DNA from: Polyangiaceae bacterium
GTDB taxonomy: Bacteria > Myxococcota_A > Polyangia > Polyangiales > Polyangiaceae
Direction of reading: 5' to 3'
DNA: 64,000 bases
NCBI GenBank assembly: GCA_020633205.1
Contig: JACKEB010000011.1
Span: forward strand, 806,001-870,000
Shown here: positions 58,556-64,000 of the stretch, one piece after another
Position numbering within the stretch: position 1 is the stretch's first letter
Layout of the letters: every line of letters starts with the position of its first letter
Notes under the pieces: generated by a model
Told to the model about the DNA's origin: nothing
Database searches by the model: none
The model's input: only the letters and a program-made list of their open reading frames with translations
Position numbers and translations under genes: made by a program

Positions 58556-60269
58556 CCACGACCTCTGGGGGCTTGGACTTGAAGACTTGGTCGTAGGCTG
58601 CGGCCGCGGCTTTTTGGATTTCCGCTGGGGACTTGTCGAAGAGCTTTTCGGTGAGCTGCGCCAGCTGAGTTCGCTCGCGGCGCAGGGCGCTGAGCCATTG
58701 GTCTTTCGGTAGCAGCCCAAGCTCATGACCCAAGAGCGACAGCACGAAGGCGCCGCCGTGGGCTCGGGGGAGGCTGGTGACGTCGCTGAGGCCGGAGGCG
58801 GCGACGCGCCACAGGGCGATGCGCGGACAGGGTTGTTCGCGCATCAGCAAGAGTAGCCGCGAGGAAACAAACGCTCGCTTGTCGATGCTGTCCTTGCCGG
58901 CGCCCTCAGGCAGCGCGAACTGGTCGGGATCGAGGCGCTTCTTCTCCAGCTGCTCGACGACGAACTCCCGCTCTTGTAGCTCCAAGATGTGAGTGAGCGC
59001 GCTGTCGACCTGGCGCTGATAGCCCTCGAGGCGATCCGCCGCCTTGACGATTTGCTGCGCGTCCGGGTCGTTGATCTCGTCGAGCTGCTCCACCAAGGCT
59101 TCCGGCATGCGTAGGGTCACGTCACCCCGGAGGCGGTAGTTCTTGCGGCGCAGCGCCTGGATGCCGAGGTCGCGGCGCTTGAGCTCGCTCGCGACGAACT
59201 CCGCGTCGTCCTGCGAGAACTCGGAGTTATTGACGATCTCTTCGAATACGAGAGGCGCCGCCTTGCGCCCAGCCGTGAGCACCGCCTCGTTGTTGTCCCG
59301 TCCGATGTCGAGGCCCAGGGTGCCGTTGGTTCCGGACGGCAAGAGCAGGCGGTCCAAGAAGTAGTACTCGTTGTACTCGATGGGCAGCATGACGAAGTCG
59401 TGCCCCGGGGAGAGCAGGCCGGTAGCCGTCATGTTGAAGTTGAGGCGATCGATGCGCTTGCCCCACATCACCTTCAGCTCTTGGGAGCCGATCTTCACCG
59501 AGAAGCGCCGTCGCACCACGTATGCCATCAGCCAGTTGGAGCTCAGGCCGTCGTTGGTGGTCTCCAGGTAGGCGTACAAGAAGGCGGGCACCTTGGCGTC
59601 GGTAAACGCCAGGTTCAGCGCGTTCAGCTTCTTGTTGTAGTCCAGGTAGAGTTCCTCGGTCGGCTTCGTCTTGCTCATGGCGATGCTCGCGCTCACCACA
59701 TCCGAGAGGCGGTTGTACGCATCGTCGCCCGTTTGCTTCTGCACCGCGGGGCTCAGTAGCTCGTCGGTGAAGGGCTTGGTGTCCTGCGCTTTGTCGATGG
59801 CGACCACGAAGCCTGTTAGTGGCTTGTCGAGCGCCTTGCCGAGGGGCGTCGCGAGAAACGCATCTTCAGGAGTCGGGTTGTACTTCTTGTAGATGACGAT
59901 GCCTGCGGTCGCGAGCACCAGCAACGCAAGACCGACGAACACGACCAAGCTGGGCGCGCGGGTAGAAGACCTGGGTACCTCCGCCGAGCTTCGGAGCTCC
60001 GCGAACGCGTTGCTGACGGCGACCGGGTCCTGGATGTCTACGTCTTTACCGCGCGGATGTAACTGCAGGAAGGCGGCCTGGAGCACGTGCTCGGGGGTCG
60101 CCTCAAGCAGGTCCGCTCGCGCCGTCGCGAGCGCCTTTCCCATGTTGCGCTTCACCCGGCCCCGAAGCAGCGGGTCGATATTGGAGACGGCGAGGTGCGT
60201 CGCCTCAGTGAGGCCGAGCTCCTCGGCGCGTACCAGGGCGAGCAACGTATGTGACTGAACGCTTCCCAC
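58536..60269 (-). CDS. Membrane protein of unknown function, 3' end at the insertion site
   Basis: The protein has 577 residues from a GTG with GGAAGGA ahead of it. A soluble N-terminal part (about residues 1-105) is followed by one membrane helix (LVVFVGLALLVLATAGIVIY, about 107-126) and a large, probably extracytoplasmic domain with many charged helices. Its last residues read PPEVVVTELGK, then TAA. The TAA is formed with inserted sequence; the original stop was probably TGA. It is downstream of the ferredoxin reductase gene. No family recognised. Confidence 0.78.
   Translation of the reverse strand: MGSVQSHTLLALVRAEELGLTEATHLAVSNIDPLLRGRVKRNMGKALATARADLLEATPEHVLQAAFLQLHPRGKDVDIQDPVAVSNAFAELRSSAEVPRSSTRAPSLVVFVGLALLVLATAGIVIYKKYNPTPEDAFLATPLGKALDKPLTGFVVAIDKAQDTKPFTDELLSPAVQKQTGDDAYNRLSDVVSASIAMSKTKPTEELYLDYNKKLNALNLAFTDAKVPAFLYAYLETTNDGLSSNWLMAYVVRRRFSVKIGSQELKVMWGKRIDRLNFNMTATGLLSPGHDFVMLPIEYNEYYFLDRLLLPSGTNGTLGLDIGRDNNEAVLTAGRKAAPLVFEEIVNNSEFSQDDAEFVASELKRRDLGIQALRRKNYRLRGDVTLRMPEALVEQLDEINDPDAQQIVKAADRLEGYQRQVDSALTHILELQEREFVVEQLEKKRLDPDQFALPEGAGKDSIDKRAFVSSRLLLLMREQPCPRIALWRVAASGLSDVTSLPRAHGGAFVLSLLGHELGLLPKDQWLSALRRERTQLAQLTEKLFDKSPAEIQKAAAAAYDQVFKSKPPEVVVTELGK
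58538..58570. repeat. 33-bp direct repeat, right copy
   Basis: Identical to 57678-57710. It contains the end of the membrane protein gene (minus strand) and the last five residues and stop of the NTase gene (plus strand). Confidence 0.9.
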
Positions 60270-60315
60270 GATCGGGTCCTTCCAATGACCCGCGTCGCGC
60301 CTGCGTCACGAGTGC

Positions 60316-61044
60316 CTACCAGTATTTCTCTACGGAAATGTGCCCTGGCTTGCGCACGCGGTGCTTGACCAAGCCGAGGGGTTTGAGCGCCTCGTGGGTA
60401 TCATCGATCATCTGGGGATTGCCGCACAAAAGCACATGGCAATGCTCAGGTTCGAGCTCGGCGCCTGCGAGCGCCTGGATGCGCCCATCCGCGAGGGCCG
60501 CGGGGATGCGTCCGGAGATCTCCCCGGGGCCTGCCGGCTCTCGACTCACGCAGCGCAAGTAGCGGAAGTTGCTGTGCTTTGCCTCAAACTCCCGCAGCTC
60601 GTCGGCGTAGGCGAAATGAGCCCGCTCGCGGACGCCATGCACCACGAACAGGCGCTCGAAGTGGTCCCACAGCTGTCCGCTACGCAACATCGAGATGAAC
60701 GGTCCGAGCCCCGTGCCCGTAGCGACCAACCAACCGTCGCGTGTGGTGGGCACGTGCTTGAGGGTGAAGAAGCCTTGAGCGTGGGGATTCAAGTCGATGG
60801 GGCTGCCTTCGGCGATCTCGAACAGGCTGGGGGTGAGGGCGCCCCCGAGCACCTCCGTCACGAGGAACTCGAGTGGCTCGCCAGGCGCGGAGGCTGCTGA
60901 ATAGGAGCGGCGCACCAAGCCGGCGGGGGTTTCCACCCCGAAGTTGAAGAACTGACCCGGCTCGAACTTGGCGCTTTTGTTCAAACGAAAGGTCGAGAGG
61001 CCCGGGGCCCAGTCAATGCGCTTCACGAGCGCGACGCTGCTCAT
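60316..61044 (-). CDS. fpr: Ferredoxin/flavodoxin-NADP+ reductase
   Basis: The protein has 242 residues from the ATG at 61044. FAD-binding motif RRSYSAAS (RxYS), GPFISMLR in the VATGTGLGPF block for NADPH, and a C-terminal CGNPQMIDDTHEAL are as in bacterial Fpr. The protein ends ISVEKYW, with a terminal Trp like the aromatic that covers FAD in Fpr. It transfers electrons between NADPH and ferredoxin or flavodoxin, also under oxidative stress. It lies in a leftward operon between a small membrane protein and a large membrane protein. Confidence 0.92.
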   Translation of the reverse strand: MSSVALVKRIDWAPGLSTFRLNKSAKFEPGQFFNFGVETPAGLVRRSYSAASAPGEPLEFLVTEVLGGALTPSLFEIAEGSPIDLNPHAQGFFTLKHVPTTRDGWLVATGTGLGPFISMLRSGQLWDHFERLFVVHGVRERAHFAYADELREFEAKHSNFRYLRCVSREPAGPGEISGRIPAALADGRIQALAGAELEPEHCHVLLCGNPQMIDDTHEALKPLGLVKHRVRKPGHISVEKYW

Positions 61045-61088
61045 CTCTCGCAGCACTTAGCGACGCCACGGGCCCATGGCAAGCGACG

Positions 61089-61304
61089 TCAGGTGTCTTC
61101 CTGGTTGCGCTCCTCGCCTTCATCGCTCTCATCTTCGCCTGAGGCTTGACCGTCATTAGGCGCTGGTGCCGGGCCGCGCTTGGCCATGCGTCGCAGGCGC
61201 ATGCGGTGGTTGAGCCGGTGCTTGGCTTCTCGCTCCGCGTCGGCCGACTTGATGATCCGCCAGACGAACAGCCAGACCACCATGACCAGGATGATGTAGA
61301 GCAC
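61089..61304 (-). CDS. Small membrane protein
   Basis: The protein has 71 residues: one N-terminal helix (LYIILVMVVWLFVWRII), then a basic stretch (HRLNHRMRLRRMAKRG) and an acidic tail (GEDESDEGEERNQED). That gives a membrane-anchored, cytoplasmic charged tail. It lies 23 bp after the lipase gene and 44 bp before fpr, suggesting an operon. Function unknown. Confidence 0.65.
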   Translation of the reverse strand: MLYIILVMVVWLFVWRIIKSADAEREAKHRLNHRMRLRRMAKRGPAPAPNDGQASGEDESDEGEERNQEDT

Positions 61305-61327
61305 AGCCTTCGCTAGGTTGACCGCCC

Positions 61328-62185
61328 TTAGGTGTCAAGTCTGTTTCCGTGCGGTCGACTGCGCTGGGCTTGCAGCAGATCGCGTTTCAAGAACGCGATC
61401 GCGGGATCGGCCACGCTGCGTGAGAACAGCAACCCGAAGTGCCCAAGGTGGGGTACCTCGATGTCTTCTCCTCCGCGCGCCGATAGGAACGAGGTGCTCT
61501 TCGGGTGCACCACGTTGTCGTGGCTCGAGTAGATGCTCAGCACCGGCACGCCTGCCTTGAGCGCCGCTTGTTCCTTGAGCAGTTCGGAGCCCGCCTTCAG
61601 GTCGCCGCCCGATGCGCCGAGGATCGGACCGCGAAACAACACTCCGGCGTGAGGCGAACCGATGGTGACGATGCGGCCGATGAGCTCAGGGCGCCGCGCG
61701 GCGAGATCCATCGCGACCAGGCCTCCAAGGCTATGACAAACCAGATCTACCTGTGGCGCGCCTGTTTCCTCGAGGACACGTTTGCAGAAGGTCTCGAGGC
61801 GCTGGGAGCTGTCGCGCACGCTGGACAGAAACGAATAGTTGATCCCAAAACAAGGCCCGAGGCCCGCGGCGGCGAGACGGCGCGCCAGCCAGATAAAATC
61901 CACGCGGTTTTGGCCGTAGCCGTGGACGCACACGATCGGACGCGGCGCTGGGGAGCCGGTGTGAGCCGAGGCTGGACCCAGACGCCGGCCGATCAGGAAG
62001 TAGAGTGGGAGCAGGGGCTGGACCCACAAGACGCACAGCCACTCGAAGAGCAGGCTCTTGAGGGAGTCCAGCGGGGAGCGCCGGTCCACGTGGGAGCCCA
62101 TCGCCCAGTAGCTGACGCGCAGGTAAAGCAGCGCACCTAGGGCAAAGGCCGCATAGCCGAAGACGATTGCCCAGAGCACTCGCAT
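61328..62185 (-). CDS. Membrane-anchored lipase-like alpha/beta hydrolase
   Basis: The protein has 285 residues. Two membrane segments lie at the N-terminus (about residues 3-25 and 48-66). The hydrolase has VCVHGYGQNRVDF, nucleophile elbow LVCHSLGGLVAMD, TIGSPHAGVLF, the acid in YSSHDNVVHP and the base in VPHLGHFGLLFS. This order is typical of bacterial triacylglycerol lipases and acyltransferase-like enzymes. It should act on lipids at the inner membrane. It is the first gene of the leftward operon. Confidence 0.85.
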   Translation of the reverse strand: MRVLWAIVFGYAAFALGALLYLRVSYWAMGSHVDRRSPLDSLKSLLFEWLCVLWVQPLLPLYFLIGRRLGPASAHTGSPAPRPIVCVHGYGQNRVDFIWLARRLAAAGLGPCFGINYSFLSSVRDSSQRLETFCKRVLEETGAPQVDLVCHSLGGLVAMDLAARRPELIGRIVTIGSPHAGVLFRGPILGASGGDLKAGSELLKEQAALKAGVPVLSIYSSHDNVVHPKSTSFLSARGGEDIEVPHLGHFGLLFSRSVADPAIAFLKRDLLQAQRSRPHGNRLDT

Positions 62186-62604
62186 GGCGGCGCAGCCTGC
62201 CGCGCTTTTGCGGCGTTGACCCTAGAATTCTCCGCGTTTTCCGGGCTCACCTCCCCAGCGAGTGCCGCGTTGCGAAGTGCAGAATGCTTCCGGAATGTTT
62301 CGTCCGAGCCCGGGCGCGAGGCCGTGCTGCCCCGCCGCGGGCGCTGGTCGCAGAAACCTGCGTATTTCCGCGCTCCGGCGTGAGCACATCCGAAGCCGAC
62401 TCGCGTTGACGGCGGGGAGGGCCCTCGGCAAGCTGGCGATTCGATTGGGGAGTTCGTGGCGTGGCCGGTCTGGTTGCGCCTCAGGCGCGCGAATTGGGCC
62501 ATCAGCCTCGCGCCGGCGGGATGCCACCCCAACGTCACCCCGAGCCGATTAGTATCTTTCGCGGACTACAGCCCCTTCGAGCCGGGTTCACCTAAGGAGC
62601 CTCG
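62186..62604. other. 419-bp divergent intergenic region
   Basis: No gene is supported. It separates the leftward lipase operon from the rightward coiled-coil gene and should hold both promoters. AAGGAG lies at 62594-62599, ahead of the ATG at 62605. Confidence 0.55.
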
Positions 62605-63222
62605 ATGTCATCTTGGAAGAAAATGAAGAACTTGTTCTGGCAGTCCGAGGGCGGAGAGGCGCCCCCGCCAGAGATCAACCCGGAGGAAATGTCCGACGAA
62701 GACTTCGCGGCGTTCCTGCAGGCTGATGAGTTCTCCGTGACCGACCAGCCTGTGGTTCAGGTCGGCAGCGTTCAGGTGACGACCGGTGCCAACGGTGTCG
62801 AGATCGACTTCCAGGATCAATACGACGAAGCCGGGATCCCGGACACCGACGAAGTTGAGCAGCTCGAGAAGTTCCTCTCCGGGCTGGATTCGTCGCTGCC
62901 ACAGACCTCGCGGCTCGCTGCGGCCCAGGCGTTCCTGGGTGCCATCGGCAAGAGCAAGGACGATGTGCTCCGGGACGCCGAGCGTAAGATCCGCACGGTA
63001 CACGGCATCCTGCAGGCCAAAGAGCACGAGGCTCATGGCGCTGTTCAGACCATTCAAGGCGAGATAGACCAGCTCAACGCGCAGATCGAAGAGCGCCGCC
63101 AGCGCATCCAGGCGATGCAGGCAGAGCTCGAAGGCGTGCGCCATTGTTGCCGTGTGGAAGAGGGGCGCCTGCAGGCTGCGCGCGTCTTCTTTGGTCACGT
63201 TCAAGCACCGGTTCAAGGCTGA
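62605..63222 (+). CDS. Coiled-coil protein with PspA-like N-terminal motif
   Basis: The protein has 205 residues. It starts SSWKKMKNLFWQSEGG, an amphipathic segment very similar to the start of the next gene. Residues about 15-100 are acidic and Pro-containing, and about 125-190 form a long coiled coil (QTIQGEIDQLNAQIEERRQRIQAMQAELEG in blocks) ending in two adjacent cysteines (HCCRVEEG). It has AAGGAG ahead of it. It probably works with the PspA-like protein next to it. Function not established. Confidence 0.75.
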   Translation: MSSWKKMKNLFWQSEGGEAPPPEINPEEMSDEDFAAFLQADEFSVTDQPVVQVGSVQVTTGANGVEIDFQDQYDEAGIPDTDEVEQLEKFLSGLDSSLPQTSRLAAAQAFLGAIGKSKDDVLRDAERKIRTVHGILQAKEHEAHGAVQTIQGEIDQLNAQIEERRQRIQAMQAELEGVRHCCRVEEGRLQAARVFFGHVQAPVQG

Positions 63223-63348
63223 ACCGAGAGGCGAACAGCGCGCCTCACCCCCCAAGAACCACGATCATCTTTTGGCTCGGTTCGCCGGGCAGGACCTCAG
63301 GGCTCGCGCTCCGAAATGGGCGCGACGGATAGAGAAAGTTAGAAACCG

Positions 63349-64000
63349 ATGAGTGTTGCAGGACGCTTCTGGAACTTCGTTAAGGGTCTCTTCTGGCAGG
63401 GACAACGCAGCCTCGAGCAGGCGAACCCCGAGGCCGTCTACATGATGGCCATCCAGAAGATGAAGGTGAACTACCAGGAGATGCACAGGGCGGTGGGCAA
63501 GCTCGCTGCCGAGCGCAATCGCCTGCGGGCCCTGATTCAAAACAAGACCTCGCAGCTCGCGGAAATCGAGCGCGACCTCGAAGGTGCGCTGGGTGAAGCC
63601 GAGGCGGGCAACCCGGAAGCCGCGGAGCTAGGTGAAGACCTGCTCAACGAGAAGGAAGCGCTCGAGGCCGAAATCGGTACCGTGCGGGAAGAACTCTCAC
63701 GCAGCGAGACCATGGTCACCGAGTACCTGAGCAAGCTCAGGGACCTCGAGAGCAAGACCAAGGCGATGGAGTCCAAGAAGGACGCGATGATCGCCAAGCT
63801 GCAGAGCGCCCAGGCGCGCAAGGCCTTCGGCGACATGATGAGCGGCATGAGCACCAGCGCCGAAGAAGCCGCGGTGGGAGACATCGACAAGTACATCGAA
63901 GGCGTTGCGGCTCAAGCTGACATCTCCGATGAGATGAGCGGTGCGACCCGCGAGTCCAAGCGCAAGGCGCTGAGGAACGCGGCTCGAGAGCGTGCGAGCA
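63349..64000 (+). CDS. PspA/IM30-like membrane-associated coiled-coil protein, 3' end beyond window
   Basis: The frame runs from the ATG at 63349 off the window after 217 residues. It starts SVAGRFWNFVKGLFWQGQRS, an amphipathic helix like the one PspA uses to bind membranes. A continuous coiled coil follows (AVGKLAAERNRLRALIQNKTSQLAEIERDLEG and further heptads to about residue 150), as in PspA/IM30/ESCRT-III proteins. These assemble on stressed membranes and repair them. The shared FWQ start with the previous gene suggests a functional pair. Confidence 0.8.
   Translation, partial: MSVAGRFWNFVKGLFWQGQRSLEQANPEAVYMMAIQKMKVNYQEMHRAVGKLAAERNRLRALIQNKTSQLAEIERDLEGALGEAEAGNPEAAELGEDLLNEKEALEAEIGTVREELSRSETMVTEYLSKLRDLESKTKAMESKKDAMIAKLQSAQARKAFGDMMSGMSTSAEEAAVGDIDKYIEGVAAQADISDEMSGATRESKRKALRNAARERAS

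Noticed and set aside
1..64000. tRNA, rRNA, CRISPR arrays, prophage or classical insertion sequences
   Set aside because: None was recognised by reading. A tRNA or Rfam search could still find a small RNA that I missed.

Overview
The window looks like chromosome from a high-G+C myxobacterium (Myxococcota, most likely order Polyangiales). The reasons are the many short lipoproteins with Gly/Ser/Asn-rich linkers behind a lipobox cysteine, Cys-rich NCGxCG..C ('stigma') repeats, a MYXO-CTERM-like tail (Cys-x-Cys, hydrophobic stretch, Arg cluster) on a secreted depolymerase, a Ser/Thr kinase beside TPR and lipoprotein genes, and many secreted esterases. I saw no rRNA, tRNA, CRISPR array or classical transposase.

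Layout. 1-8.7 kb: a partial secreted alpha/beta hydrolase, a YcxB-like membrane protein, a secreted hypothetical protein, a REC-EAL response regulator, an ECF42 sigma factor with two DGPF/YCII proteins, and the ergothioneine enzyme EgtB. 8.7-26.7 kb: a polyhydroxyalkanoate (PHA) super-locus. It holds a phasin, a sodium:solute symporter, an SDR reductase, a PHA-associated protein, and a translationally coupled operon (alpha/beta hydrolase, PhaE-like subunit, acyl-CoA synthetase, class III PhaC). It continues with two secreted PHB depolymerases, an outer-membrane barrel operon, a KAS III-like enzyme and the regulator PhaR. TTGC-N3-GCAA palindromes precede several of these genes, including phaR, and probably define its regulon. 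The gene set suggests that external PHB is degraded, taken up, re-activated to the CoA ester and re-polymerised.

26.9-40.3 kb: a DEAD-box helicase, a frameshifted gene remnant, lipoproteins, a VAT-1-like reductase, a kinase/TPR/Cys-rich Kelch lipoprotein operon, and two tandem paralogous Cys-rich lipoproteins. 40.3-56.9 kb: a metallophosphoesterase, prolyl oligopeptidase, FGE-like lipoprotein, GNAT enzyme, SGNH hydrolase, lipase, an expansin with cellulose-binding domain, zinc-ribbon proteins, and a CrtISO/RetSat-like oxidoreductase divergent from a TetR regulator across a 35-bp operator-like palindrome.

56.9-62.2 kb: a leftward operon (lipase, small membrane protein, ferredoxin-NADP reductase, membrane protein, two small proteins) interrupted by an opposite-strand AbiEii-type nucleotidyltransferase cassette. 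A 33-bp direct repeat, copied from the 3' end of the interrupted gene, flanks the cassette. This is the clearest sign of a small mobile or defence-type module here. 62.6-64 kb: two coiled-coil proteins, the second PspA-like and cut by the window edge.
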